Below are positions 34,640-47,460 of a DNA stretch of 64,000 nt, piece after piece (position 1 is the stretch's first letter; the number at the start of each line of letters is the position of its first letter). Origin of the DNA: Anthostomella pinea (lineage: Eukaryota > Ascomycota > Sordariomycetes > Xylariales > Xylariaceae); contig CAUWAG010000006.1 of the NCBI GenBank assembly GCA_963556695.1, forward strand, positions 4,030,001 through 4,094,000, in the 5' to 3' direction. Under the pieces are notes generated by a model, which saw only the letters and a list, made by a program, of their open reading frames with translations, was not told the origin of the DNA and searched no databases. Position numbers and translations under genes: made by a program.

Positions 34640-35686
34640 CTAGTTCTTCTTTGCCCGTCTGTCAGCAATGGTATAGAAGATGCTCCCATCGTAGATGCCG
34701 CGAATGTCCTCCTTCATCATGCGCCCGTCAGCCGGCCACAGCATCAGGTAGGTCGCGGTCCCTAGATATCATCTCGTCAGTCTATCCTCCTTGGCCACCA
34801 AGCCCACATGGCGAATTTCCGCGTGACTTACACTCGAAAAGAGCACCACCCCATCCTATGGGATCCGCAATGCAGCGCTGCCCGGTCACGACGTTCTTCA
34901 GATCAGTAAGCGTCAGGAAGTCGCGGCCGTCGGCATACTTGGAGAAGACGTCCTCGAAGTGCTGCGACACGAAGCGGCCCTGGTGGTCGTAGGTGTTGGT
35001 ATCGCTGCCGTGCTTGTCCTTATGGATCCTGGCCAAGTAGATGCGGAAGAAGGGGTCCGGCAGCCACGACGGGCACGTCGGGTACGAGAAGTTGGCGTGG
35101 ATGATGAAGACTGATAGGAGCGAGAGGAATATGCCAAAGCCCAGGCGGTAGAAGCCGATGAAGGTGTCCTGGGGCCAGATCACGCCGTCACGGTCCTTGA
35201 CGGGGGTCTGTTAGCTCCGAGAAGGCCTAGGTCACGATATTGGAGATTGAGGGGGCGGCTGGCTTACCGAGTCGAAGAACTCGCAGTGCTGTTGCAGTAC
35301 CTGAGGATCAAACGGGTCAGTCCCAGTCTCGACCTCGATTATTCGCTGTCGACTGGGCTGCTTACAGTCTTGCCCTGGTGCTTCTCGGCCCAGCCGTGCT
35401 CGGTGGTTCCATGGGGCTTGTCGTATGACGCTGCGATGTTGGCTCGGGCGGCACCTTGTGGTTCTGTCTTAGCAGGCCTGCCATGCGAAAGACGGCTTCA
35501 TGATCAAATCTTACCTGCATCCGGCAATCTCTCACCGTCGTCGAGTGGCACGAATGGCTTTCTCTCTCCCGTAACCTTGACCTGTCGTATCGAGGTCACG
35601 ACGGGTGGCAGTGCAGCGGGCGCACCGCCATCGATTGCCATGTTAGACTTGGCTGGCCCCTTGAACATGGCGGACCCGTTGTACAT
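34640..35686 (-). CDS. Caleosin / peroxygenase-like lipid-droplet protein
   Basis: Five exons (35686-35515, 35454-35366, 35300-35268, 35195-34832, 34761-34640) give 259 residues. Order: polar N-terminus, ARANIAASYDKPHGTTEHGW, VLQQHCEFFDS with a presumed haem-binding His, and an EF-hand loop DSDRDGVIWPQD (97-108) split by intron 3. A hydrophobic segment follows (LGFGIFLSLLSVFIIHA) with a Pro-rich knot YPTCPSWLPDP, then HKDKHGSDTNTYD with a second His, and a C-terminal ATYLMLWPADGRMMKEDIRG-type segment. Caleosins bind calcium and haem, sit on lipid droplets or ER, and oxygenate fatty-acid hydroperoxides. All junctions join in frame at conserved motifs. Start chosen at 35686; ATGs at 35668 and 35641 are alternatives. 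Confidence 0.92.
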
Positions 35687-36447
35687 GATATGGTGTAGTC
35701 TGCTGTCTTTCTTCAATTGATGGTAATGATTATAGAGTGGTAATGGTAGTAGGAGCTGCAGCTTGAGGCTTGAGGTGTCTTGTACAGGCTGCCGTCAACC
35801 GTCAATCTTAAGCGTTCTGGCGTTGCGGTCCGAGAAATGGAAGTCTAGCCGGAGGTAGCGTGCCCATTACCCCCAGTGACGTCATTGACGCTCCGGAGCA
35901 AGAGCCACCTTATCGTGAGAGCCCCGGGAAGGCGCCGAGAGAATTTCGTACGAGTGGCAGGTGCAGAGCGGGTAAGCGGCAGGTGGGTCAAGGATCAAAC
36001 GCGGCCCTTTTTAAGTCGGGCTACCCCTTGGCTTTTGACATGTGAAAGTCGAGTCTAGAGATGTCTCAGTCTCACAACGCCACTCATTTGTGATTCATTA
36101 CGTGCATCGTTCGGAATGCACATTCCACGATTATTAGACAAAGCTCATCCGATTGAAGCGAAAGTCAAATAATACACATCAACTTCATATCAGATGTGGT
36201 CGACGAAGGTCTATTGTGCTGCTGCTAGTCTGCTACGATATTCACAGATCCAACAAGTCTCTCTCTCTATTCGTCATCGACCCTCCAAGACAGGCCGTGC
36301 GTCCCTGCATGCAATCGCTCAAAGCCTCCTTCGCAGCTCTGCATGACTTTCCAACCCGTTAGCTACAGACACATGCCCCTTTCTGCCCACTATCATGCTC
36401 ATTCCCTGGTGTAGTCGCGCAAAAGAGACGCGATAGGCCAATATGAA
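35687..36447. other. Intergenic between caleosin and BTB-like gene
   Basis: Promoter side of the caleosin and 3' side of the BTB-like gene. No supported gene or repeat. Confidence 0.45.
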
Positions 36448-37469
36448 TCATCCGGAAGGAGCTGAGTTGATGCACGAATTGCATGTACCGATAAGCTGGG
36501 CATTATTGTCCTCCTCGACATGCTCGAAGTAGAATTGATTGCCGCCGTAGCCTCCCCGTGCGTGAGGGGTAGGAGCTATGAATAGTGTCTGTTTGCATTT
36601 CTGGCACTTGAGGGGGGGATCCGGGTGGTAGTCCTTGTCATCCACCTTCGTCTGAACCTGTTCCAGCTGCCAACGCAAGAACTTTGGAACACCCTCCGAC
36701 AAGTTGAGGAATTCCGGTTCGAAGAGAATCCAACAATGCTTCTTGGTGATGAGGTCGTGAAAGGGCTTCTTGTAGGCATCTTTACCACTCTCATAGGCCA
36801 GCTTGACGCCCTTGAAGAATCCCTCTAGTGGGGACCTAGGCATGATTTTTGGGCCGTTAACAGTGAGCTGTTGCACCCATGCGGTCAAGTAACGGATGGG
36901 TTGGTCCAGCTATATCAAGGCCAGGTCTCGAAGCTTGGGGATCTTGAAGTGGTCTGCCACCGAGGCGAGCTTGATGCAGGTCTCAAAGACGACGTCGAGT
37001 GTGTTGCGGTATTCCTTAGGTACGATAGGTGACCGATTATCGGCAGGGATGACTATTAGATATTAGTGAATATGTCTCACCAGATCACTGCGATGGACAT
37101 ATGATAATCACGCATCCAATTCACCATCCAGCCAAGCTCCTTGGAATGGGGATCCTCGACGACGTAGTTGAGGACGTCGATCTTGAGACTAAAGTCAGCT
37201 GGAACTCTTGTCAGGCAGAACGAGGGTTTGTTCGCAACTCACGCTCCCAGGAGCGGACTGTTCCAGCTCTCGGAATAATTCAGAATGGACTCGGAGAAGT
37301 GCTTTGTCAACAAAGCGGGCATGGCCATGTACCCCCTTCCCATTGTGGCACGTGATGCGGCAGTTAGGCACGGGTCCGTCACTGAAGATCGAGGGTGTCA
37401 GCTGGGGACATCTTGGTCAAGTTGATCTGCTTACCCAGGAAGCGGGACCTGGAGTTTCTTCACGGGCAT
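36448..37469 (-). pseudogene. BTB/POZ-like gene with one in-frame TAG
   Basis: Four exons (37469-37435, 37381-37243, 37181-37112, 37052-36448) sum to exactly 283 codons. The first half has a BTB-like layout: CRITCHNGKGVHGHARFVDK, LLRVHSEFFRELEQS, DVLNYVVEDP and KLASVADHFKIPKLRDLAL. The C-terminal half is conserved-looking and has two CxxC pairs (CQKC and CNSC), possibly a small zinc site. Codon 129 is TAG (36912-36910), in LALI*LDQPIRYLTAW. The frame stays open for 153 further codons, so CAG-to-TAG is the likely cause. BTB proteins are adaptors, often of cullin ubiquitin ligases; nothing here gives a partner. If the TAG is real, only a 128-residue BTB-like piece is made. Intron 3 uses a GTGATT donor. 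Confidence 0.65.
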
Positions 37470-39022
37470 TGTAGCGGCTTGCAGGGCTGTTGCTTGCTAC
37501 TCGTAGGATGTATTGGGATGTTGGGCTGTGCTGTCTATGAGTGTTGGATCATATACGCAAGGGGAATCGCGCTCTTATACTAATGGCAGCAGTCTCATGA
37601 GATAGTGGCACATAGGGGATTCCTTGTGCTCATGTTGTCATGTAGCTTTGTTTGGCAGATGAATGTTCCAGTTTCTTCCGCGTTGCTCAAGACAACCTTG
37701 GTTGAACGTTCACAATCTGCCTTTCGTTGGACACACGCTCTTTCAGAAGTTGATACATACATATCCTGCAAGGCAACTTCTCAGGACGGTTGAAGGCAGG
37801 CTTCCTTTGATGAGATCTAACAGATGCCTTCCATTGAGCAAACTATTTGCAGCCTGATGCGTAAATCGCGAAGGTGACTTCTTCAGACTTGCTTAAGGCA
37901 CCTTTGCTTTGGATCAATGGCTCTGAGCTCAACGAGTGTTTCTCCCTGGGTAGGCTCTTTTGACAGCTGATGCATGGACGGCAAGGTCCTGCTTCTACCA
38001 AAGGAAATCCTGGACGGTACTCTTTCAGCAATGATGGAGCGGAAGGGTCGCGAAGAACATGCATGTAGTCTACCTGCAGTCCTAAGGATGTGCCCACTCA
38101 GGCACACAGTCTCTGTAGAAGCATAGTCAGAATTAAAGACTCGAGGCCGCAGTAATCCGTAGCGCTGGTAGTTCTATCATGCGGCCCGTACGCCCCAATA
38201 CAGTCTACTCGTATAGACGACAAGTCAGAATGGCGGTGTGCTCTTTGAGGGCTGGTTCTGTATGGGCGTTGGAGGTCAAACGAATCTGGGCCTCCAATGA
38301 TGGAGCGCCAAGTTACGCGGCCGTTTCCATGAACTGACCAAAGATCAGGAAGGCCGCGTCTACGCCGCGTCAGTAGAGACGTCGAAGTCTCTAGTATAGC
38401 GCGCAGTGCGTTGTCCGAATGTATCATTGAGATAGAGTCGAGGCCTGCAATACACGTAGCTGTATGTCATCATTGTCGTAATATACAGACTTCAGCAAGT
38501 CCATCGAGCCTATCTGAAGGACTTTGATGATGAGGACATGCGCATTTCCCTTTATGTAAACTGTTACCTGTGCCGCTTCCTCCGCCTCGTCAGCCCTGAA
38601 GCAGTGAGAATCGTGATTGGTACAAAGTAGGTAGTAAGCCGGGAGCTGTGCCGCAATATCGGCTCCGATAAGACGTACCCCCTGCATCGCATGGCGGCGC
38701 TACAAATAGGCAGCCATTCCCGGCATTCGGAATGCCATTGTCGGACTTCCATCTTATCATCAATAAGCAATCAACATTTCCCGAGAACTCAATCGCTTTA
38801 CCGAAGAGCCCCTTTCGAACATTGCTTTAGGAAGATGTCATGAGGGTATTCCCATCCGACGGATGAAGGCAATTAGTTTCGATTGATTCGGATTGGAGGG
38901 TTTACGGATTTTCGCATACTTGTTACCGCGCTGCTCACCGTCTGCCCTCATACCACCGTGTATAAGGGAGAGAAACGACTACGCGCTTGATGCAAGATCA
39001 TCGTGAGATTGAGAGCTATACC
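37470..39022. other. Intergenic, possibly with degraded coding remnants
   Basis: Minus-strand frames at 38424-38687 and 38098-38427 follow each other but show no domain I recognise. The region also contains the MFS promoter. I report no gene. Confidence 0.4.
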
Positions 39023-40901
39023 ATGTCGGCCCAAACCGAAGATGTATGGTCCGCCCAAGACCAAAACGAAGACTCGCCCCTCCTAGGCCCCGAAGCCGAC
39101 GCGCCCTCGTCGTCGTCATCACCAGCAAAGAAGACCAGCGACGGCGACACCTGGCGGTACGACGTAGTCATGATGGTCGCAGCCATCGTCTTCTTCTTGG
39201 AAGTCGGCTCGTACATGACGGTGCCCTCGCGGAACAAGATCATGGAGCAGAACATCTGCCGGGCGCACTACCCGGACCTCGTCGACGACCAGTCGACGCT
39301 CGAGGACTCACTGTGCAGGGGGCCCGAGGTCCAGGGCAAGATTGCGTCGCTGAACGGCTGGACGTACATGCTGGAATGCATCCCGGGTATGCATGCGAGT
39401 TGCTACTGCTATTGTGAACCGTTGATGTATGTCGGCCTGGTGCTAATGTGATGTGCTACGATGCTTGCAGGTCTTCTCACTGCCATCCCTTATGGCGTCG
39501 CGACTGACCGGTTTGGTCGGAAGCCTCTACTGGCCATTGCCCTGTTCGGCTACATGTTGTATCTGCTATGGATGATCGTCATCCGTCAGTAACCAACGAA
39601 CACCACCACCGACACTTTTGGTCACCGAGTACCGGCAGACTGACTTGATACGCGTAGTCGCCCTCCCGGCAGTCTTCCCCATCGAGCTGTACCTGCTCGG
39701 GCCCCTATTCTTATTCATAGGGGGGGAGTTGATGAATTCCGTGTTTTATACAATGGGAGCCGATGTCGTGCCCGCTGCCAAGATGTGCGCGCAACTCCCA
39801 TTCCCAACATCAAACAGATATGACTGACAGACAGAAACCAGGGCGGTCGTATACCTTCAGCTCGGTGCCGTGAGCTTCGGGGGCGAGCTGGTAGGGGCCC
39901 AGGTCGGCGGCGTCGCCACAGACAGAGACCCATGGCTCTCGCTACTGCTCGGCTTCGGCTTGATCGTGATAGCTTTCCTGGGCATCTTTTTGCTGCCGGA
40001 AACCATGCACTTGCGGACAGAAATGATTTCTGACGTTGATTCGCCCATCCGACTGACCGACGAACCAAGTGAAGACTTGGACGAAGACGCGAGCCCGCGC
40101 AAGACCACGAGGGTCCTTCGCGAGGGCTTCGGTCTGATGAAGGGTCAGTTGAAAGAAGCCGTCACGGTCGTGTATGGCAACAGCCATCTGATGCTGCTGC
40201 TCCTCGCGCTCACCTTTGCCATCGCGGGTAAATTCATCTCGAACATCCTGCTGCAGTACGCAATGAAGCGGTATGACATCAGCTGGGGTAGAGTAAGTCC
40301 CGCTCTCATCATGAGCTCAACTCAAGCTACCCAAAGAAATTTCTGCTAACACAGCGCAAAAGGCCGCAGAGCTGGTGTCGCTTCGGAGCGTCTTCGTCAT
40401 CATCTGGCAGTTAGCAGTGCTTCCGATGGTAAGCTGGCTGCTCGTTACAAAAGCTGGCCTCACGCCCGTGGTCAAGGACCTCTGGCTGGGACGAGGTAGC
40501 GTCTTCGGGCTCTCAATAGGCTCTCTTCTCGTCGCGTTCGCCGCGACGCCCGCTATGTTGGTCTTCGGTAAACGCCCGCAGGAAGCCCCCCTTCAAACCA
40601 TAATACTGATTACTCAGCTCTCGTCGTGCTCTCGCTCGGCTTCAGCTTCCCCTACATCATCCGCAGCGTGCTCAACACATTGGTGGACGAGCAGTACGTC
40701 GGCACTCTGAACGCGACGATCGGGCTCTGCGAGAAGATTGGGATCATGGTGGCGTCGCCCATCATGTCGTCGCTTCTGAAGAAGGGCATGGAACTTGGGG
40801 ACGGCTGGATGGGCCTGCCTTTCTTCTTCGCTGCGGGTGTGTTCTCGGTGTCTGCTCTCATTGTCTGGGTGTTCCGGTTGCGGCCTGGAGAGCCTCACTG
40901 A
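39023..40901 (+). CDS. Major facilitator superfamily (MFS) transporter
   Basis: Six exons (39023-39386, 39471-39584, 39658-39784, 39842-40292, 40363-40567, 40618-40901) encode 514 residues. The N-terminus is acidic and Ser-rich and includes a DSPLLGPE dileucine-like motif. MFS motif A, YGVATDRFGRKPLL, follows intron 1 (about 129-142). Hydrophobic segments include VVMMVAAIVFFLEVGSYMTV, LLLGFGLIVIAFLGIFLLPE and FSFPYIIRSVLNTL; a central polar loop separates the two six-helix halves. The substrate is unknown. An ATG at 38990 is also in frame and would add 11 residues. All introns are 50-85 bp and phase-consistent. The join at exon 3/4 (AAK|M|AVVYLQ) depends on a GTGCGC donor. Intact and likely plasma-membrane or vacuolar. 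Confidence 0.85.
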
Positions 40902-42847
40902 TGGTGTATCTTGGTCATATGTGCTGTGAGGATTACTTGGATATCGGAATGATATATGTTCTGAGAAGCCAGCCTCAAAAACAGCTGACTGTAACTCTAC
41001 ACATGAGCCCGAGGTCGCTTGCACTACTAGAGCAAGTTGTGTTTCGCGCGCAATCTCCCTGTAGAGGTCTACGAGGGTCTCGATCCTCGTAGCTCGGGCG
41101 GCCCGAAGAGGTATCGTGAACATGGTGGCGCTTGGGCACTTCTCTTGGGCGCACCTCATCTTCGGTAGCATGGCCACCTCTCAAAATATTCCGAGGAGCA
41201 TCGGGGTTTCGCGCAGGCGAGACACGGTAGTCACCCAATCGCAGGTCGAATGCTTCAAGAGTCTGGCACCACAGAATTTGCTTGTCGGACGATGTCTTTC
41301 AGTCCGAATGAAAGCTTGGGGTCGGATGAAGCGTTGGTCAAGTCTGATGATCTGATCGTCCTGGGCTGAATGAGTCGGACTCCGGAGAAATCTGACTAGT
41401 ATCACAGCTAATCCCTAGCATCAAGAGCAAAAGAATCAGATGACAGGAACTATCGGCACGCCTTGATTCGACCAGATTAGCGTGCAGGCTAGGACATTGA
41501 AACACCTGACTGAATTCGACGGATCGCATCTCATCAATCCCATTTCAATAACAAATCCCATCTGAAGAATTCGCGAAGGCCGTCTGTCTTGGAGCTAATG
41601 AAAAGTTAGCACCGATGATATGACCTGCCAAGCCTGCATAACTAGCGCATGCTGACCCCTATTCGCTATGCAAGGTGCTTCAATTATACGGTACGCCCAC
41701 GCGGCGCTGCAAGGTGTCAATCAGGGAGCATAGCAGCCAAACCGGGCTGTCTGCTGCCAGACCCCTAATCACAAACGAGATCATCAGGGAGAATACAACA
41801 TCAGCAAGCCTCGACCGGCCAACGGCAGGGGTCAGTGCCCCTGAATGGCGGGACGACGATCCTGAAGATGCAGGTGGTTCGCAGATGGAGCCGGGGCCGT
41901 TCTGTCAAATTTCCGTGCGTCTTGGCAGCCTCCGTTTCGGGTGCTATCGATGGATCCGCTCTAGCGTTTGGTCCTCACGTCGAATCTTATTTCCTATTTG
42001 CGACTCGTCAGGAGTCGCATTGGCGAGCAATTTGACGATCCTTCTTTTTTAGGAGCAGCAAATACGGGCAAACACTCCCCGTAGTCCGTGTGTATGGAGT
42101 ATGGTGACTATCGCTCTGGCGCAATGAGGGTCTGCCAATGTTTGGTTGATTGCCCTGTCGCGCTCGGTGTCACCTTGTGTCCCCCCATTTGTATCACATC
42201 GTGGCGGACGGAAACGCTGTCGGCGCTGTGCACTTCCATTCTTTTCGTTCTCTCATTCTCTTCGTCTTTTGTCTGCCGCCAAAGTGGTGTCTGCTATTGC
42301 GCCCGCCATCGCTAGAGCCGACAATCGTCGACGTTTTCCCGCTCCTCCACCTCGCCAGTGACGAGACTACCTACATAGGAGCTCTTGATTATCCCTTCTT
42401 CAACGACCTTGTACGCCCAAGACAGCTTCTACTGTAGGCTCTCACGATCCAAGAAGGGACGTCCATCGATCGCCAAATCGGACAGGATTATTAGAAAGGG
42501 CATCCTGTCATAATAATAGAGCCTCAACCCTCGTTGTGACGTCGATTTTGGTGGGCGGCTATTGCGATCGACATGCACGGTTAGGATACCGTTTCAACCC
42601 CACTGTTAGGAACTGTCAGACTTTGGTTCACTGCCACACACACGACGCGACCACGTTCTTTACTCGTGTCTTCAACTGTCGCCTGGCAGTTCTGGTGCAC
42701 CTTTGCCGTCCCATTGGAGAGAGACATTCGGCCTTATTCAGAGCCAATACATTCTCTTCTTGGGACGTGCAAGCAGCGGTGCTGGATGTTGAATGCCGGG
42801 ATATTCGTCGCAAGTGAAGTGTGCGTCTATTCTAGGAAGGCTACACC
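40902..42847. other. Intergenic between MFS and Ser/Pro-rich gene
   Basis: No supported gene. The frame 41675-42052 (+) lacks recognisable features. The part from about 42200 to 42847 is pyrimidine-rich and is probably promoter and leader of the next gene. Confidence 0.45.
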
Positions 42848-45122
42848 ATGGTTTCGTTCTTCGGGTTGAAGATAGGCGGCGGAGACAAGAAGAAGTGAGT
42901 AGGACCGGATGATGTTCATCGAGTCCCCCACTAACGAGGGCAGGAAAACGACAAAGGGAATCGAAACGTCGACGAGACCAAAGCACAACCACCAGTACCA
43001 GGACTCCTTCGACGATGGGGAATGGGTTGGGATCGACGGCGGATATAACCCATCCTATTCAGCGAGCGTCTCTTCTATACCGCGGCCTGGGACCGCGCAG
43101 TCAAGTAAGACAACGAAGACGGCGAGATTACGGGCTAGGACGACCCCGTACGCCTCCCAACAGAATAACGGAAGCATGACCGCGCTTCCCAGCCCGCACA
43201 AGTTCTCCGACTCGAGCTACTCGTTATTGCGGCAACATTCGTCCAACCCGAATCTAGGCAACCGCTGGGGTAATGGTTCATCGACAAGCTTGGCCTTGCC
43301 TCCGCCCAAAGCCATCGGTTCAGCATCTCGTCCTGGCACCCCCGAGGGAAGGAAAGCCTGGGTCGACCCCCTTGACGTTCACTTTGCAAAAGACTCATCG
43401 TCCGTGGCAGCAGCAGCAGCGGCTATATCACAGCCGATACCGCCAAAATCTCCGCTGGGCCAGTACGAGTTGAAGCTGAACCTGCCCAGTGACGCAACAT
43501 CTCTCTTCGATGACTTTCGTAAGTCGGTGAACACACCGGAACCATTGCGCATCAGGAGACCAGCAACCTCCCCTAAGCCCCAAGAGGCCCCGATAAGGAG
43601 TCCATCGCCGATGAAACCTCCATCGCCGCCGCAGTCCGTCAAGGCCGACGATGCCCCAGAAAGCCCGATACTGAGCCCTTTGAGTCCGCCTCTGAGCCAC
43701 ACTGAGCGGCCCTCGAGCAGAAGCAGTAGCCGCAGCAGGGCGCCATCTAGCTTGAAGAGAGTCCAAAACGCCAGGGAGATACCAAACTATGGACCTACGG
43801 CAATCCCATCGCCGCTCGCGACGCCACGAGTCAGCGAAGACAAACAGTCAGTGTCGTCGATGAACTTATGGGGCGAACCCGTCATTCAGAATGTGAGAGC
43901 TCGGCGCGACACGATGACGAGCAGCGTCCCAGCGAGACGCAGTTTGGAGATGCGAGTGGAAGAGCTGGAGAAGGCGAGCATACTCGCCCCACCACAGAGG
44001 CCTAAGACGTCCAACGGCCGTACGGAGCGCCCATCCCCTCTGAAGCTCACCGTGCGCCCGGAGGAACTCTTCTTCGACGTACCGGACAGCGCCCCCCTTA
44101 TGACAGAGCAGCGGCCGCAGACTCCGACGGGCCGTGACTCACCAAGACTTGGGCGTGGAGGAGCACCACCAGCAGCTGTAGGAGCGCTGAGCCGACCATT
44201 ACGCGACACGAGTGCGGTACGCAGGCCCACCGCAGACGATTATTCCCTTCGCTCTTGGAATACGAATGAATCCTCGCTCCAGTCTCGACAAGCAGACGAG
44301 TACTCGCTGCAATCCCGACAGACAGATGGATATTCGCTGCACTCGCGGCAATCCTCGGACGCGAGCTCGAACTACGACGAGCCTCCGGACTCGCCCGAGA
44401 GTCCCGTCCTCCCTCTTACGGGCCCCCTGGCCGCCCCAAGATTCCCATTGATAGGATCTCACCGCAGAAGACCAGAAACGGACTTCAGTCTTTCTCCAGC
44501 GAAGCCAGCGTTATCCCAGCAGACGAAGGAATCCCCAACTAGGCCCGTGCTATCAGAGAAGGAGAGGAATATGATGGATTCCTTCGAATTCGTCTCGCCT
44601 CCTCCCATAAGCCACCACCCCCTAACGCCCGACTCGACGGAGTGGCCACTGCCCTCGCCGATGAAGTCCTCGTTTGACGCACCCCGAAGCATAGCCCCGG
44701 AAGCACGAGCGGCGTCCCCGTTCAGAGCCGTATCCCCCTTCCGAACGGTATCTCCGCTCAGCGCCATCTCTTCCCTCGAGGCCCCACGACCACCTCCGCT
44801 CACGCGACCCGAGTCCCCACTACTAGAGCCCCCGCGCCTCCTAGCACCGCGGCCAGAATCGCCCTCCTTCCGCTCGTTCAGCCGGCCCTGGACACCGATG
44901 ACGACGAACGAGCCGCCGCCACCGCTGAAGCGGGGAGGAACCGCGGGACCGCGAGCACCGCCGAAACGCTCCGATACGGCGCCCAGTTCGGCCCACCGCG
45001 ATGCGTCCTTTGTTGGTCTGCGGCCGCCTCCGCCGCGGTCGGCTACCACCGCTTCCCACCACCGCGGCCTGCGGAGCCCGGCTATTGTGGGGAATGACTT
45101 TGGGGGCGGCGGGTTCATTTGA
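42848..45122 (+). CDS. Ser/Pro-rich, probably disordered protein of unknown function
   Basis: Exon 1 42848-42894 and exon 2 42944-45122 (49-bp intron) encode 741 residues. The N-terminus MVSFFGLKIGGGDKKKK and the aromatic/acidic segment DSFDDGEWVGIDGGY look conserved. The rest is Ser, Pro and Arg-rich with many SP motifs (possible kinase sites) and a poly-Ala run. A tandem repeat around 44235-44355 has units like DEYSLQSRQ, DGYSLHSRQ and ESSLQSRQ. A second repeat, SPFRAVSPFRTVSP, lies near 44720-44760. No catalytic domain is visible. The pattern suggests a scaffold or regulatory protein. I do not recognise a named family; the start ATG is in a CACCATGG context. Confidence 0.8.
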
Positions 45123-45867
45123 TGTCATGTCATTTCGTTTGTTGCATTTGCGCATTTGTTGATGGATGGAAGCATTGTCCGCGGACCGAGATACCCTTTG
45201 TTGGTGCGGCATGAATAGCGGCGTTTTTTAAGGAGCCTGTGAGCTTGGGGGCGGCATTGTCAAATGGCCTCAGGGATGGCTGAGAAAGGCTCGATACCAT
45301 GCCTTTTCGACTCGCGGAATTGCATCCATAACCTTCACTACCAATCTTATCTGTTCATCACCTTAACTATTATCTCGGGTAACTTCAGTGTTGGGCGGCT
45401 TCCTGTCATGCCTGGAACTAGCCAGAGTCAAGAATCACTTGCTGGTAGAGCTCGGACTAGGTGACCACAGAATTGTACATACGGCTTTACCTTTATCGTC
45501 AAGCAATTGATACTGAGTTGGGTGGTGTACCACTCGTCATCACTGAAGCCAGAGATGTCATTTCGTTTGCAAAACTCGCTGATATTGCCTACATACCTCG
45601 AGGACATCCACCTTGGATCGCCATCTGGCCATCTCATATAAGAATCTGGAAATGGTGACAGCCTCCAGTCACTATACAATTCGCCATTTGGACCATTTGG
45701 GTCAGGTCACCCGCTCGTCGTGGGTCACAATATCTCGCAAGAGTCGTCAAACTACAGCTTGCCAAGGTCAGGGGGCCCGTCCGACCTGGGCTGATGTGTC
45801 TGTCATGCCAGCCCACTGAAAATAGATGGCTTGTCACCGGCCGGCCCCATGTTCTCTGACACTACTA
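45123..45867. other. Intergenic before the interrupted gene
   Basis: 3' flank of the Ser/Pro-rich gene. No gene or repeat supported. Confidence 0.4.
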
Positions 45868-46575
45868 CTACCTCACTGTCTGGCAACGTGACACGGACCT
45901 AGGGTCCAAAAGCAGGTGCGATAGAGATTTGATAGAAGAGCATATGTAATAGGACTCGGAACCCTTCGGCTGGAAGAAGAGCTCGGGGTGTAGCCACAGG
46001 TATAGATTGTTGGTCTGGTCGCACTGAGCATAGGTCCCTTTCGTTACAACTGCAAGAATGCGTGCTGTAAGCCGCACGTCGTTGTCGTCCAGCCAAATGC
46101 TGATGGCCATCCTGAATAATGGGACGGGGCCTCGCCGCTCCGGGAGTCCAGGCTCGAGATAAACCAAAAGTACCCGGTCATTGGTGAGCAGAGCCACGGG
46201 GGCGTCTCAATCGTACGTCAGTCTCCTTCGCACACTCCGTAATCCATCATCCTCACTCATCTCCTCGCTCTCCCCTGCACCCTCCTCCTCTGCACCCTCC
46301 TCCTCTGCACCCTCCTCCTCATCACTATCTTCATCCTCGGCATAAAGACGAGCGATCATGGCCGTGCCATAGGCAACGACAATCGCCTGCATTTCGAACC
46401 AGTGGGCCACGCAAACACACACGATCTTCTGCCACGTCCGACGGTCGAATCCTTTGTAAACCACCTCCAATCGAGCAAGCATGTCGTCGCTGGACTTCTG
46501 CATCTGCTGTACAAGCATCAAGGTCCCGACCAACTCAATCCACGTCAACAGGACCCTTTCGTAAAGTTGAGTTGA
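45868..46575 (-). pseudogene. Downstream part of a gene split by the AT-rich insertion
   Basis: One minus-strand frame runs from the insertion edge at 46575 to TAG at 45868, with one stop, TGA at 46209-46207. Before that stop it encodes a helical segment (ERVLLTWIELVGTLML, LARLEVVYKGFDRRTWQK, HWFEMQAIVVAYGTAM) and an acidic run of three EEEGA units encoded by 15-bp tandem repeats (about 46277-46322). After it comes MAISIWLDDNDVRLTARILAV and more. There is no ATG at the left edge: its 5' part lies across the insertion, at 54161-54405. I do not recognise the family. It may be a host gene or an older mobile-element gene. Confidence 0.6.
46571..46575. repeat. 5-bp target duplication, left copy (GTTGA)
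   Basis: GTTGA abuts the left end of the insert (next bases CACTATCCACG) and is repeated at 54161-54165 directly after the right end. Removing one copy plus the insert restores the interrupted reading frame. Confidence 0.65.
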
Positions 46576-47460
46576 CACTATCCACGACCTTGTCGTCGCT
46601 TAATTAATATACGTATATTAACGAAAGGTCTTATTTCCGGAAATTAATATTATTATAAGTTAATATAGAGTAGAAATACGTTTTTCTAGGCTACCTTTCC
46701 TAGAGATTATAAACCGAATAAAAATATTATAAGTGAGATTTAAACGTTTAAACGCCTAAAAAAGCTATAATTAGTTTTATATAATGTTATTTATAAGTAA
46801 AAAAAATTGGAAATATTTTATACAATTAAACGGGGCTTTTACCTTTTTATAGCGCTTTATTTTTGAAAACTTTAACTGGTTTAATTTTTTTTAAATGTTA
46901 GTAATAAGATTCGTACTTTTAAACGTTTTAAAAAAGTTATAACTAGCTTCATACTATGTTGTTTACTTGTAAATCTTTTTTTTAAAATAATAAAAAATAA
47001 CATAACTAAGATTTAAACTTAAGTTTCAATCTTTTTTAAGTTAAACGTTTAACGTTAATTCGAATTAAAGCTAAATACTTAACTTATAAAATACCAGCTT
47101 TTAAACTATTAAATGACCTTCTTACTAATATAAAATATATTCTTCTAATCATATATATAGCTGAAAATAAGTTTTTAAAAAGCTATAATGTTAATGTAAA
47201 AGCATGCTTTATGTTAATGAGTATAAAAATAAAACAGTAATAAAGCTAAGAATAAAACCTAAATTTTTAATTTCTTTTTAACTTTATGAGCTCTTTCTTA
47301 AGCTCTCAAGGCACTTTTCTATATTAAATTTTGATTTTTAATTTGAATAAAAAAGATTTATTTTAATTATTAAACGACCTTACTATTATTATAAAACCGA
47401 TTCTTTTAATTATATATATACATTTAAAGGTAATCATATAATGATACAAAAAGCAAGGGT

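Noticed and set aside
37843..38770. Series of minus-strand frames suggesting a gene
   Set aside because: The frames do not join through plausible splice sites and contain no recognisable motif.
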